Positions 42,155 to 51,643 of a stretch of DNA of 64,000 nucleotides are shown here, in pieces. The stretch's first letter is position 1; the number at the start of each line of letters is the position of its first letter. Made by a program: the position numbers and the translations under genes. The stretch is from assembly GCF_000204135.1 (NCBI RefSeq), contig NC_015408.1, forward strand, positions 1,042,198-1,106,197. Reading direction: 5' to 3'. Source of the DNA: Chlamydia pecorum E58. Lineage in GTDB: Bacteria; Chlamydiota; Chlamydiia; Chlamydiales; Chlamydiaceae. The notes beneath the pieces are model-generated. The model was not told where the DNA came from. It searched no databases and saw only the letters and a program-made list of their open reading frames with translations.

Positions 42155-42463
42155 TTACTTATGGATTTTTGTTGTGCAACGACTTGCCTTGCCCACCAAA
42201 GGCAAACACATTAAGAGCTTTAGCATCATTGCAATACAGACAATAGAAAATAGACAGAGAGCACCACAAAGAACAAAAACAACTCTATAAGAGTAGTGGC
42301 AAAAAGATCCTATTTTTAGAATATTGAGGAGACGCCAAAACCAATCTATATACCTTGGAGGACGTTTCTTACTTAAAGATAATGTGTGAGTTTTCGAGGC
42401 TTTTTTTATAGGAACATGCAGAGAATTCTTACAAACTGGAGGAAATAAGTTGTTCGTCAACAT
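42155..42463 (-). CDS. Small membrane protein of unknown function
   Basis: A 102-residue protein. The N-terminal half is basic and Ser/Lys/Pro-rich without a signal peptide. One or two close hydrophobic helices follow (YRVVFVLCGALCLFSIVCIAMMLKLLMCLPLV), with many cysteines. This build fits a small Inc-like or inner-membrane protein. It is flanked by A+T-rich gaps of 193 and 116 bases. There is no clear ribosome-binding site and confidence that it is a gene is moderate. Confidence 0.5.
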   Translation of the reverse strand: MLTNNLFPPVCKNSLHVPIKKASKTHTLSLSKKRPPRYIDWFWRLLNILKIGSFCHYSYRVVFVLCGALCLFSIVCIAMMLKLLMCLPLVGKASRCTTKIHK

Positions 42464-42579
42464 AAAATCAACTAAAGGGGAAACGTCTTAAAAAATAGGC
42501 CCAAAAGTCTCAGCATAAATTTTATATCACCAATTTATATTTTTAAATGCCTCTCTCTTTGCATATCTTTTCTCTTTCT

Positions 42580-43419
42580 TTATGTTCGACAGAGCATTTT
42601 TTCCACTATAGTGGGTAACGAACCTTGTTGGGAAAAATCTTTATCAGACAAAGGTACACGTAACGTGGGGCTTGAAATGTAGCCTAAATGTGCTAGCATG
42701 TGCTTTATTGAAATCGGATTTGTAGCTTGCGCTAACCAAGAGGTAAGCTCCTGCCATAGTTCTTTTGGGAAAAAACTATGGACTACCTCATGAACTTCCT
42801 TAGCCCAAGCATTTGCAGCTACAGAAATTAATCCATATGCTCCGTGTGAGGCCATGTCATGCCATAACCCATCATCTCCACAAAACAATTTAAGATGAGG
42901 CGCGCACTGTTGATAACATAAGCCATTTTCTATAGATCCCCCGCTATCTTTCACTCCCCAGCAAAATTCATAATGAGCTACAGCCTTTAGGGTATCTATA
43001 TGCAAGGGAGTCCCTGCACGAGAAGGGATGTTGTATAAAATTGCAGGAAGTTGTGTTTTCTTCAGAAGAGTTTCAAACCATAAAGTTTGTCCATACACGC
43101 CAGGTTTTGTATAAATAGGGCTAGTCAGTAAAAATCCCGAAATAGGATAACCATGGCACATGTCCATCCAAGCTAAGGAATCTTGAAGAGATACTCCTGG
43201 AATACCAATATATAACGGGCTATGCATATGTAAATCACATGCAAATCTTAAGACCTGTAGTTTCTCTTCTAAAGATAGTGAAAGGCTCTCTCCTGTACTA
43301 CCTAGAAGAACTATACCATTATTTGCCTCCTCTTGAAGACGCAAGATTCTCCCCAAACTAGCAAAATCTATACGAAAATCCGGAAAAAACGGAGTCACAA
43401 CAGCAGCTAGCATGCGCAT
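42580..43419 (-). CDS. dapA: 4-hydroxy-tetrahydrodipicolinate synthase
   Basis: A 279-residue TIM-barrel enzyme joining pyruvate and aspartate semialdehyde, the first committed step to diaminopimelate. The Schiff-base lysine is in FCWGVKDSGG, the tyrosine in ILYNIPSRAG, and GSTGESLSLS binds substrate. It is the last gene of dapB-asd-lysC-dapA. A second ATG two codons later is possible. Confidence 0.96.
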   Translation of the reverse strand: MRMLAAVVTPFFPDFRIDFASLGRILRLQEEANNGIVLLGSTGESLSLSLEEKLQVLRFACDLHMHSPLYIGIPGVSLQDSLAWMDMCHGYPISGFLLTSPIYTKPGVYGQTLWFETLLKKTQLPAILYNIPSRAGTPLHIDTLKAVAHYEFCWGVKDSGGSIENGLCYQQCAPHLKLFCGDDGLWHDMASHGAYGLISVAANAWAKEVHEVVHSFFPKELWQELTSWLAQATNPISIKHMLAHLGYISSPTLRVPLSDKDFSQQGSLPTIVEKMLCRT

Positions 43420-43430
43420 CTTTTTCCACC

Positions 43431-44738
43431 TTAAATATCTTGTTTTACAAAATCGTTATGCAGCTGTGCTATGATGCTCTCTGCACACGAGGACATAACC
43501 GCAAAGCTAAGAACCTTAGAACTTTGAGAGCAAAATAGAGGGGCTACTTGTAAATGCAGACCTTCCATCATCGTAGACATCACTTTTGGACAAGACAAAC
43601 CCGAGCCCACTATAGTAATTAATGCCATATCGTGATGCAATCTGACTACTCTAAATGTAGATAGTGCATGTTGTAAGCTTTGGAGTTTTTCCGAAGAAGA
43701 GCCCTCATTGTCTAAGATAAAAGAACACGTATGATTTTGCGTTGTGATTAATTCAGGAAAGATTCCTAGGCTATGAAGTTTGTACACAAGCTCATCCATA
43801 CCTTGATCTAAGGAACTAAAATCTATAGAACAAAGACTTTGATTTTGACGTAATGATAGCGCTGTAATTTTCGGCTCAAGACTTTCTTCTCTTTCAATAG
43901 CATAAATCCACGTTCCCTCCTGTGTAGAATGAAATGTTGAAGTAACAAAAATTGGAATGCCTGCCCGCATACAAGGAGAAAGCATGGGAGGATAAAGGAC
44001 TTTAGCTCCAAAACGTGCAAGATTTTGCATCTCTTCAAAACTTAACTCTGGAATTCTTTGAGCGTTCTCTACAACTTTAGGGTCCATCGTATAGACACCA
44101 CTCACATCCGTGTAAATACGCACCTCGCTAGCATTGCAAATTTCTGCAATCAAAGCTGCTGTATAATCACTCCCTCCACGTCCTAAGATCGTAGTCTCCC
44201 CTGCTTGACTTGCCCCTATAAATCCTTGAATGATATAGCTAGTATTTGCCGAAAGCTGTCTATCTTTCCACGACCTTCTCATCAAAGAAAGGTCTGGAGT
44301 AGCTCGACTATAATTATCATCTGTCAAAATGACATCTCGGGCTTCTAAACTCTGGATATTTAAAGATCTACTACGGCATACAGCCTTCACCAAGGAAACA
44401 GCAATATCCTCCCCTAGAGCAAGAATATTGGCTCTATCCGCAACAGAAAGATGCTGCTGGTTTACATAGGGAAACAATCGAGATATCCATGAGGAGACCG
44501 GGAACGGTACATTTAAATCTCTAACTATGGCTTCATGTTTTTTCTGCAAATCTCTTAAAAGGCTGAGTCGCTCTTGTGCAGAACTTGCATAAAAGCTTTC
44601 CAACATATCTGTAACACCGGCAATCGCACTTAACACGACAAAGCTAGGTTCATCTGCATAAATAATATCACAAACTTTCTGAATACATTCAGCAGATCCT
44701 AAACTTGTCCCACCAAACTTATATACAACTGAAGGCAT
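43431..44738 (-). CDS. lysC: Aspartate kinase
   Basis: A 435-residue aspartokinase with the KFGGTSLGSAE motif at its start, the GRGGSDYTAALIA nucleotide loop and two ACT regulatory domains in the last 140 residues. I use the ATG at 44738 (MPSVVYKFGG), which has GGAGG upstream; the open frame goes on to 44807 inside asd. It overlaps asd by 20 bases. It phosphorylates aspartate for the diaminopimelate pathway. Confidence 0.96.
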   Translation of the reverse strand: MPSVVYKFGGTSLGSAECIQKVCDIIYADEPSFVVLSAIAGVTDMLESFYASSAQERLSLLRDLQKKHEAIVRDLNVPFPVSSWISRLFPYVNQQHLSVADRANILALGEDIAVSLVKAVCRSRSLNIQSLEARDVILTDDNYSRATPDLSLMRRSWKDRQLSANTSYIIQGFIGASQAGETTILGRGGSDYTAALIAEICNASEVRIYTDVSGVYTMDPKVVENAQRIPELSFEEMQNLARFGAKVLYPPMLSPCMRAGIPIFVTSTFHSTQEGTWIYAIEREESLEPKITALSLRQNQSLCSIDFSSLDQGMDELVYKLHSLGIFPELITTQNHTCSFILDNEGSSSEKLQSLQHALSTFRVVRLHHDMALITIVGSGLSCPKVMSTMMEGLHLQVAPLFCSQSSKVLSFAVMSSCAESIIAQLHNDFVKQDI

Positions 44739-45723
44739 GCCGACCTCCACAATACTGCACGTACCATTCCATATTTGCCAGTACAGCTCCTGCCGCCCCA
44801 CGAACAAGATTATGAACCAATACGTTCATCTTTATAGTACGAGTGTCGCCTCCATAGGTAATGGGACCTATATGTACTCGCATATCGTCATGGGTAAGGT
44901 GATGACGTGCTTGGGGAAATCTAGGGTCCTTATACAATTGATAAGTTCCTGGGAATTCTAAATTTTTTTTCTCATAACACATCGCTATCTCTTCAAGATC
45001 CACAGGCTGAAGAAAAGATATATGTAAAGAGAACATGTGTCCATATACTACAGGCACACGATGGACACTTACAGAAATCTTACAACACAAAGGCTGCGTT
45101 GGAGTTCCTAGAATTTTTTTTGTTTCCCTAAGAATTTTTTCTTCTTCTCCAGCAATAAAGGGAATTGTATTGGATAATAAATCTGTAGAAGGAACACCAG
45201 GATAACCTGCGCCACTTGCTGATTGTAAAGTAACAATATGTATGTGATCCAAACCAAAGTCTCTTAGGGGAGCAAGAGCAAGAGCCACTCCAGAAACACA
45301 ACAATTAGAATTTGTTATGATTCTTCCTGGAAAGGGCTGTTGCTCAATAAGGAGAATATGCTCCTTATTGAGCTCTGGAATAAGAATTGGCACATAAGGA
45401 TGCATACGGTATGCCGAAGCATTAGAAAACACGGTCTTTCCTTTAGACAAGCAGTATGCTTCTAATATTTCCGCATGTTTTTCTGGAAGAAAAGAGACAA
45501 CAATATCTGCCTGTAGCTCTTCGACTGTCTGTATAACTAGGGATCCTATAGCTTGTGGAAGTGGAGTCAAAGGCTCCTGCCAAACACATGCCGTATGATA
45601 AGGATGTCCGTATTTTGCTTCTGAAGCAACAACTTCTCCAACTTCCCAATTATTGCATTTTTGCAATAGAGCTATAAACTTTTGACCCACAAGTCCCGTA
45701 GCGCCCAAAATAGCGACACGCAT
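44719..45723 (-). CDS. asd: Aspartate-semialdehyde dehydrogenase
   Basis: A 334-residue NADPH enzyme reducing aspartyl phosphate. It begins MRVAILGATGLVGQKF at the ATG at 45723, with an AAAGGAA site upstream; the frame stays open to 45798. The catalytic cysteine is in ITNSNCCVSG and the histidine in VSVHRVPVVYGH. It is followed by lysC with a 20-base overlap. Confidence 0.96.
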   Translation of the reverse strand: MRVAILGATGLVGQKFIALLQKCNNWEVGEVVASEAKYGHPYHTACVWQEPLTPLPQAIGSLVIQTVEELQADIVVSFLPEKHAEILEAYCLSKGKTVFSNASAYRMHPYVPILIPELNKEHILLIEQQPFPGRIITNSNCCVSGVALALAPLRDFGLDHIHIVTLQSASGAGYPGVPSTDLLSNTIPFIAGEEEKILRETKKILGTPTQPLCCKISVSVHRVPVVYGHMFSLHISFLQPVDLEEIAMCYEKKNLEFPGTYQLYKDPRFPQARHHLTHDDMRVHIGPITYGGDTRTIKMNVLVHNLVRGAAGAVLANMEWYVQYCGGRHAFSCI

Positions 45724-45849
45724 AACTTCTATTCCTTTGTCTGCTGAAAATATGGCTATAAGTTGCTTAAAAACTTGAGAAACAATCTCGCCACTCAATT
45801 GTAGAAGAACCCGAAATAAGGCTGCATTCTAATAACAACTCTCTTTTTT

Positions 45850-46605
45850 TTAAGCAAGGGGTGTTACACCCTTGAAAGAAAGCTTTAATACATCTTCTAA
45901 TCCATACAAACCTGGCTCAGGGGCCTCGGTTTTTAACCATGACAAAATCCGCAACACTCCACGAGCAAAAACATCACGCGAAAACACCGTATGACGAAGA
46001 ACAATTTGTTCTTCATCACTGATAAAAGCAACTTCATGCTCTCCTGGAATATTGCCGACTCGAGATACGTGTAGTTCAATTTTTTTCTCTTTACCCTCCA
46101 CAGCATATTCTTGATTCCAAATATCTTTTTTCACTTTAGACAATGTTGAAATCAAATCCCAAGCAGTCCCAGATATAGCCTCACGTTTTTTCTTATGATG
46201 TACCTCTCTAACGCAGATATCATAACGATCATCAAGAAATTCTGCGAGCAAGCTTGTGAGAATCTTCTGTAAGACAGCTCCTAAGCTAGTATTCGCGCAT
46301 AAAACTACAGGGACATGTAGAGATAATTTCTTTAATTTCTTTTGTTTATCCTGACAATTCTCAGGAAATCCAGAAGTACCGAGAATGACAGGTTTAGGAT
46401 AACAAAGTAGAGTATCTACAAGAAGATCTGTAAGCTCAGGAGAAGAAAAATCCACAAGAACAGAGTTCTTCTCTATAACTTCCAATAACGAATGTGTACC
46501 ATGACGAGAAAAACCAGGGCCTAAGCTATAATAGGGATCCTTGTGTAACAATGCTGCAACACACTGATTCATTTTACCTAAACATCCAATAAGACCTACG
46601 CGCAT
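45850..46605 (-). CDS. dapB: 4-hydroxy-tetrahydrodipicolinate reductase
   Basis: A 251-residue NAD(P)H reductase. It has the N-terminal VGLIGCLGKM nucleotide loop and the family motif VHHKKKREAISGTAWDL (usual form HHxxKxDAPSGTA). It is the first gene of the operon and lies 126 bases before asd. Chlamydiae complete the route with the transaminase DapL, encoded elsewhere, to make meso-diaminopimelate for peptidoglycan. Confidence 0.95.
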   Translation of the reverse strand: MRVGLIGCLGKMNQCVAALLHKDPYYSLGPGFSRHGTHSLLEVIEKNSVLVDFSSPELTDLLVDTLLCYPKPVILGTSGFPENCQDKQKKLKKLSLHVPVVLCANTSLGAVLQKILTSLLAEFLDDRYDICVREVHHKKKREAISGTAWDLISTLSKVKKDIWNQEYAVEGKEKKIELHVSRVGNIPGEHEVAFISDEEQIVLRHTVFSRDVFARGVLRILSWLKTEAPEPGLYGLEDVLKLSFKGVTPLA

Positions 46606-46722
46606 GTGACATCCCCATTCAAGAATCCTATGACCAAAAGTAACGACTTCGTTTACAAAAAATCCTCATGAAATTATCTTTTTCAATTCCAGCTGTAAAC
46701 TCCCTAGAGTATACGTAGGCTC

Positions 46723-47538
46723 ATGAAAAAAAACTATCTACTCTTCCTTATTCTTGCATTGCCTTTCGGGTGTTTTGCTGAGCAAAAAGTAAATCCCTTA
46801 GTTATTCTTACTGGAGCCACAGGACAACTAGGCTCTCCAATAGCACACCATCTTCATGCAAATTACTCTCTTTTCCTAATTGGTAGACAACCACAAAAAC
46901 TCCTCACACTACAACAAAATCTTCCGAATTCTCAAACGCTACCTTTAGATTACACTTCTCCTAAGTTTTTACATGCGTACAAGCACACGCTAGAAAAACT
47001 CACTCAAAAAGTACATAGTCTGATTATTATTACTCCCCGTCCAGAGTGGCATACTCCCCTTCAAGACATAGACACATGGCAAAAAACACTTTTAATCACG
47101 TTTTCTGCTCAAGCTGCCCTGATTAAAGCGACTCTTCCATACATGGAAAAACAAAGTTCTATTCTCATTATAGCAGGAACTACCTCTATACAGCTGCAAC
47201 CACAGTATGGTTTGTCTTGCATTCTCAGACGCATGTGGACTACATATGCTAAAGCTCTTTCACACGAACTCGGACCGCAAGGAATTCGAGTCAATAGTTT
47301 ATCCCCAGGTGTTGTTTTCACCCCATTTCATAAAAAAAGACTTTCAGACCTTGCATACATAAATAATCGCTCTATAGAAGAAGAAATTGCTTGCGAAGCT
47401 ACTTCTATTCCTTTGCGCCGTTTTTGCGAAGTTACAGATGTTGCAACAAGTGCAGAATTTCTTATTTCCCAACAAGCTTCTTTCATCTCTGGAATCAATC
47501 TTATCCTTGATGGTGGCTTCTCTGTTGCTCTAAATTAA
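46723..47538 (+). CDS. SDR-fold protein with signal peptide and no YxxxK motif
   Basis: A 271-residue short-chain dehydrogenase-like protein. It has an N-terminal leader (MKKNYLLFLILALPFGCFAEQ), then the dinucleotide loop TGATGQLG (residues 30-37) and the late ELGPQGIRVNSLSPGVV and SGINLILDGGFSV motifs. The catalytic YxxxK is missing: the closest tyrosine gives Y162-G-L-S-C166. It is divergent from dapB across 117 bases and upstream of bioB. A lipoprotein or periplasmic form is possible (FGC near the cleavage site). It may be an inactive or re-purposed SDR. Confidence 0.75.
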   Translation: MKKNYLLFLILALPFGCFAEQKVNPLVILTGATGQLGSPIAHHLHANYSLFLIGRQPQKLLTLQQNLPNSQTLPLDYTSPKFLHAYKHTLEKLTQKVHSLIIITPRPEWHTPLQDIDTWQKTLLITFSAQAALIKATLPYMEKQSSILIIAGTTSIQLQPQYGLSCILRRMWTTYAKALSHELGPQGIRVNSLSPGVVFTPFHKKRLSDLAYINNRSIEEEIACEATSIPLRRFCEVTDVATSAEFLISQQASFISGINLILDGGFSVALN

Positions 47539-47606
47539 TAAATTCACCATGGAATTCTTCTAATTACGCTAAGTAAGGAAAAACAATTTTAAAAAATTGC
47601 TTCTTA

Positions 47607-47634
47607 TTGACTTTCTCCCTATTCCATGTAAAAT
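47607..47634 (+). promoter_or_regulatory. Candidate bio operon promoter
   Basis: TTGACT at 47607-47612 and TAAAAT at 47629-47634, 16 bases apart, are good matches to sigma70/sigma66-type boxes. They lie 37 bases before the bioB ATG, after a weak A+T-rich hairpin that may end the SDR transcript. No clear BirA operator was seen. Confidence 0.6.
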
Positions 47635-47671
47635 TTTTCATCTCTATTAAGTTAAATGCATTCGGACAAGC

Positions 47672-48670
47672 ATGACTGAAGATATAGTACTTTGGACTCT
47701 AGAAATGCTTAAAGAGGTTTACCATACCCCTTTATTTGAACTCATTCACAAAGCGAACGCTACTTTACGTAAGCACTTTCCCCCTTCAGAATTGCAAACG
47801 TGTTATCTCGTATCAGTAAAATCCGGGGGGTGTGTAGAAGATTGTGCCTACTGTGCTCAGTCCTCAAAATATCAAACCCACGTAAAAGCTGAGCCTATGA
47901 TGAAAATTGTAGATGTTTTGGAACGAGCAAAACGCGCAAAAGAACTCGGCGTTACGCGTATTTGCCTTGGAGCTTCTTGGAGAAATGTCAAAGACGACCA
48001 CTTCTTTGATAGAGTGTTGACCATGGTGAAGGCTATTACTGATATGGGCCTTGAAGTTTGCTGTACTTTAGGAATGCTAAATGAAGAGCAAGCCGCTAAG
48101 CTTTATGATGCAGGACTCTATGCATATAACCATAACTTAGACAGCTCTCCGGAATTCTACCAAACCATCATCACGACACGAAGTTATCAAGAACGTCTAG
48201 ATACTCTAGATGTCATTAATAAATCTGGAATTAGCACATGTTGTGGAGGGATTATAGGAATGGGAGAGTCTGTAGAGGACCGTTTAAAACTCCTCTACAT
48301 GCTAGCTACAAGAGATCACATTCCCGAGTCTATCCCGATAAACATGCTCTATCCTATTGAGGGCACCCCCCTTCAAGATCAACCCCCCTTACCATTTTGG
48401 GAATTGTTAAGGACTATTGCTACAACGCGTATCGCATTCCCTCGTTCTATGGTACGCCTTGCTGCAGGAAGAGCTTTTCTCTCTATAGAGCAACAAACGC
48501 TATGTTTTCTTTGTGGAGCAAACTCTATCTTCTATGGAGAAAAACTCTTAACGGTACAGAATAACGATGTTGATGAAGATGCTGAAATGATCCAAACATT
48601 AGGGTTAATCCCTCGTCCTTCCTTTTCAATACAAAGAGGAAATCCCTCATGTCATTCCAGTGTTTCCTAA
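47672..48670 (+). CDS. bioB: Biotin synthase
   Basis: A 332-residue radical SAM enzyme inserting sulfur into dethiobiotin. The cluster motif is [14 protein letters not shown] (CxxxCxxC), and [21 protein letters not shown] and GRAFLS are family landmarks. It starts the operon bioB-bioF-bioD-bioA and overlaps bioF by 22 bases. Confidence 0.97.
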   Translation: MTEDIVLWTLEMLKEVYHTPLFELIHKANATLRKHFPPSELQTCYLVSVKSGGCVEDCAYCAQSSKYQTHVKAEPMMKIVDVLERAKRAKELGVTRICLGASWRNVKDDHFFDRVLTMVKAITDMGLEVCCTLGMLNEEQAAKLYDAGLYAYNHNLDSSPEFYQTIITTRSYQERLDTLDVINKSGISTCCGGIIGMGESVEDRLKLLYMLATRDHIPESIPINMLYPIEGTPLQDQPPLPFWELLRTIATTRIAFPRSMVRLAAGRAFLSIEQQTLCFLCGANSIFYGEKLLTVQNNDVDEDAEMIQTLGLIPRPSFSIQRGNPSCHSSVS

Positions 48671-49794
48671 AAGATTCTTTAGAAAAACGCAAAGAGAATA
48701 ACACCTACCGCAAGCTCATAAGTCTTCCTAACCTTAAGGACTTCACCTCTAACGACTACTTGGGATTTGCACGATCTCAAGAGCTTTGCACTGCCATTCT
48801 CCAAAAGTGTGCATCTACATCCTCACTGGGAGCTACGGGTTCTCGCCTTCTCACAGGACATTCCCAATACTACGAAGACCTTGAAAGTTCCATTGCACAA
48901 ACCCATCATGCTGAAAACGCCCTTATTTTCAATTCCGGATACACGGCAAATTTAGGTCTCCTCTCTACCATAGCCTCCCCTGAAGATCGCTTTATTCATG
49001 ATCTTTATATTCATGCTTCTATGCATGATGGTATTCGTTTAAGCAAGGCAAGAAGCTTTCCCTTTAGGCATAACGATATTCACCATCTGCAACAACGCCT
49101 AGAAACTCCCCATTCAGGAAGAACCTTTGTCTGTGTAGAGTCTGTGTATTCTCTTCATGGCTCTGTTGCTCCCCTCATAGAAATCCAAGAACTTTGTGAG
49201 CGCTATGAAGCACAATTAATTGTAGATGAAGCTCATGCTCTAGGAATCTTTGGAGATCATGGTGAAGGCCTCGTTACTATGTTAGGGTTGCAAGATAAAG
49301 TCCTTGCGACTCTCTATACCTTCGGTAAGGCTCTAGGGATGCACGGGGCTGCGATAGCATGTAGCACTACCTTAAAGCACTACTTAATTAACTTTTGTCG
49401 GCCCTTTATCTATACAACAGCGTTGCCTTCGAGCTCATTAATCTCCATAGACCTTGCATATCAGCATAACTATGATGCTGTTGAGCTACGTAAGCATCTT
49501 TCCTATCTGATATCATTTTTCCGACAACAAGCTGAAGAGTTAGGAATCTCCTTACCTAAAGGAAATGCACTCTCTCCAATACAATCTATTTGCATTCCTA
49601 GGGCATCGCGTATCCGTCAGGTTTCCCAATACCTACAAGAGAGCGGCTTTGATGTCAGGCCCATATTGAGTCCTACAGTAAGGCAAAACCAAGAGCTCTT
49701 GCGAATCTGCATCCATACATTTAATACCAAAGAGGAGATCTCTCAAGTCCTCCTCTTAATTTCACAGGCGTTATCATGCGTATCGTTGTTGTAG
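48649..49794 (+). CDS. bioF: 8-amino-7-oxononanoate synthase
   Basis: A 381-residue alpha-oxoamine synthase joining pimeloyl thioester and alanine. The PLP lysine is expected in [13 protein letters not shown], and [15 protein letters not shown] and NDYLGFA are conserved. The start has AGAGGAAA upstream and overlaps bioB. It needs pimeloyl-ACP or -CoA, whose source is not evident in the window. Confidence 0.96.
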   Translation: MSFQCFLKDSLEKRKENNTYRKLISLPNLKDFTSNDYLGFARSQELCTAILQKCASTSSLGATGSRLLTGHSQYYEDLESSIAQTHHAENALIFNSGYTANLGLLSTIASPEDRFIHDLYIHASMHDGIRLSKARSFPFRHNDIHHLQQRLETPHSGRTFVCVESVYSLHGSVAPLIEIQELCERYEAQLIVDEAHALGIFGDHGEGLVTMLGLQDKVLATLYTFGKALGMHGAAIACSTTLKHYLINFCRPFIYTTALPSSSLISIDLAYQHNYDAVELRKHLSYLISFFRQQAEELGISLPKGNALSPIQSICIPRASRIRQVSQYLQESGFDVRPILSPTVRQNQELLRICIHTFNTKEEISQVLLLISQALSCVSLL

Positions 49795-50432
49795 GGATTC
49801 ATACAGAGGTTGGGAAAACCTTAGTCAGTGCAATTCTTACTAAAATGTTGCACGCAGAGTATTGGAAAGTCCTTCAAGCTGGCTCCTTAGACCAGACCGA
49901 CAGTGCTACGGTTTCCCGTCTCTCTGGGGCCTACTGCCACCCCGAAGCGTATCAGTTCTCCTCTCCACTCTCCCCTCATCAAGCAGCACGGATAGATCAA
50001 ATTCCTATAGATGTAGAGAAATTTTGTCTTCCGGAAACTTCTTCTCCTCTAATTATCGAAACTGCAGGGGGGATGCTCTCCCCCTGTGGAGAAACTCTCC
50101 TTCAGGGAGATGTTTTCGCTTCGTGGTCCTGCTCTTGGCTACTTGTAAGCAGGGCTTATCTCGGCAGCATCAATCATACACTGCTAACCCTAGAAGCTTT
50201 GCGCTCAAGAAAAATCCATGTTTTAGGAATGATTCTAAACAACTATTCTGAAGAGGAAGAGCTTTGGCTTCAGAAAATGACAGGGCTTCCCCTATTAGGG
50301 AGCCTCCGTCAAGAACAGGAAGTAACGCCTGAGCTTGTCCTCTCTTATGCTAATAACTGGAAAGAACTATGGTCTCGCACTTCACATCTAAAACAGCTTC
50401 TATCTGGCATCCCTTCTCTCAGCCAGGCATAG
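49776..50432 (+). CDS. bioD: Dethiobiotin synthetase
   Basis: A 218-residue P-loop enzyme closing the ureido ring with CO2 and ATP. The P-loop is [13 protein letters not shown], and ETAGGMLSPCGE carries the Mg2+/substrate glutamate. It overlaps bioF by 19 bases and bioA by 64 bases. Confidence 0.94.
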   Translation: MRIVVVGIHTEVGKTLVSAILTKMLHAEYWKVLQAGSLDQTDSATVSRLSGAYCHPEAYQFSSPLSPHQAARIDQIPIDVEKFCLPETSSPLIIETAGGMLSPCGETLLQGDVFASWSCSWLLVSRAYLGSINHTLLTLEALRSRKIHVLGMILNNYSEEEELWLQKMTGLPLLGSLRQEQEVTPELVLSYANNWKELWSRTSHLKQLLSGIPSLSQA

Positions 50433-51643
50433 ATCCCGATCCCGTTCTTATTTCTAGAGGAGAGGGTGCGTACCTCTACTCGGAATCTGGAGAAAGGTAT
50501 CTTGATGCTATCTCCTCATGGTGGTGTAACTTACATGGACATGCCCATCCTTACATTGCACAACGATTAAGCGAGCAAGCATTTAACTTGGAGCATGTTA
50601 TTTTTGCGAATTTCACCCACGCCCCAGCAAAGGAGTTAATCTCCAGACTAGCCTCTGTGCTTCCTGAAGTTCTTCAACACTTTTTCTTTTCAGATAACGG
50701 CTCTACAGCAATCGAGGTAGCGTTAAAAATTGCTATGCAATACTTCTATAATCTAGGAATCGAAAGACCTAAGATTGCAGCATTAACCCATGGTTATCAC
50801 GGGGATACCTTCGGGGCAATGTCCGTATCACAACGGGAGCTATTTTCTACTCCTTTTACTCCCTGGCTATTCCCATGTGAGTCTCTTCTTCCTCCAAGTT
50901 ATGGCCAAGAAGAGCGTGCTATTGCTCAAGCAGATAAGCTCTTTTCTCAAGGAAATATCGCTGCATTTATTTATGAGCCCATACTTCAAGGCGCTGGAGG
51001 AATGAGAATATATAACCCTGAAGGGCTCGATGCAATGCTAAGCAGTGCTAAACGCCATGGAGTAGTGTGCATCGCAGATGAGATTCTTACAGGATTTGGC
51101 CGCACAGGACCTATGTTTGCCTCAGAATATCTCAAAGTTTCTCCTGATATTCTATGTCTTTCCAAAGGCTTAACTGGAGGATTTCTTCCCTTAGCTCTTA
51201 CCGTAACCACAGAAGAAATCCATCAAGCTTTTGTCTCCCGTGATAGAAAAAAGGCGCTCTTACATGGGCATACTTATACTGGCAACCCCCTGGGGTGCGC
51301 TGCTGCTCTTGCCTCTTTAGATCTTACGTTGTCCCCACAGTGCCTGCAGCAGCGATCCATGATTGAAAATTCTCATAAACGTTTTGTAGAAAAGTTTGGT
51401 TCCCATTGGTCACGATGTGAAAGCTTGGGAACAGTTCTTGTTGTAGACTTCCCAGAAGAACAAGCTACAACAAAATACTTTTCCAGATTTCGTGATTCCC
51501 TAAATCAGTTTTTCCTTGAGCGCCATCTTCTCCTCCGCCCTTTAGGGAACACCCTCTATGTCCTTCCTCCCTATTGTATCAAAGAAGAAGAACTTTCCTA
51601 TATTTACTCTCAACTACAGGAGGCCTTATGCCTACAATCATAG
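50369..51643 (+). CDS. bioA: Adenosylmethionine-8-amino-7-oxononanoate aminotransferase
   Basis: A 424-residue class III aminotransferase using SAM as amino donor. IWHPFSQ near the N-terminus, the PLP lysine in LCLSKGLTGGFLPLA and DEILTGFGRTG are typical. The start has GGAAAG upstream and lies 64 bases inside bioD; the conserved IWHPF segment requires this start. The downstream ferritin-like gene begins 16 bases inside its 3' end. Confidence 0.96.
   Translation: MVSHFTSKTASIWHPFSQPGIDPDPVLISRGEGAYLYSESGERYLDAISSWWCNLHGHAHPYIAQRLSEQAFNLEHVIFANFTHAPAKELISRLASVLPEVLQHFFFSDNGSTAIEVALKIAMQYFYNLGIERPKIAALTHGYHGDTFGAMSVSQRELFSTPFTPWLFPCESLLPPSYGQEERAIAQADKLFSQGNIAAFIYEPILQGAGGMRIYNPEGLDAMLSSAKRHGVVCIADEILTGFGRTGPMFASEYLKVSPDILCLSKGLTGGFLPLALTVTTEEIHQAFVSRDRKKALLHGHTYTGNPLGCAAALASLDLTLSPQCLQQRSMIENSHKRFVEKFGSHWSRCESLGTVLVVDFPEEQATTKYFSRFRDSLNQFFLERHLLLRPLGNTLYVLPPYCIKEEELSYIYSQLQEALCLQS

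Noticed and set aside
50369..50432. bioA start as a possible frameshift because it lies 64 bases inside bioD
   Set aside because: Both proteins keep normal family ends and the bioA ATG has a good ribosome-binding site, so this is a true overlap.
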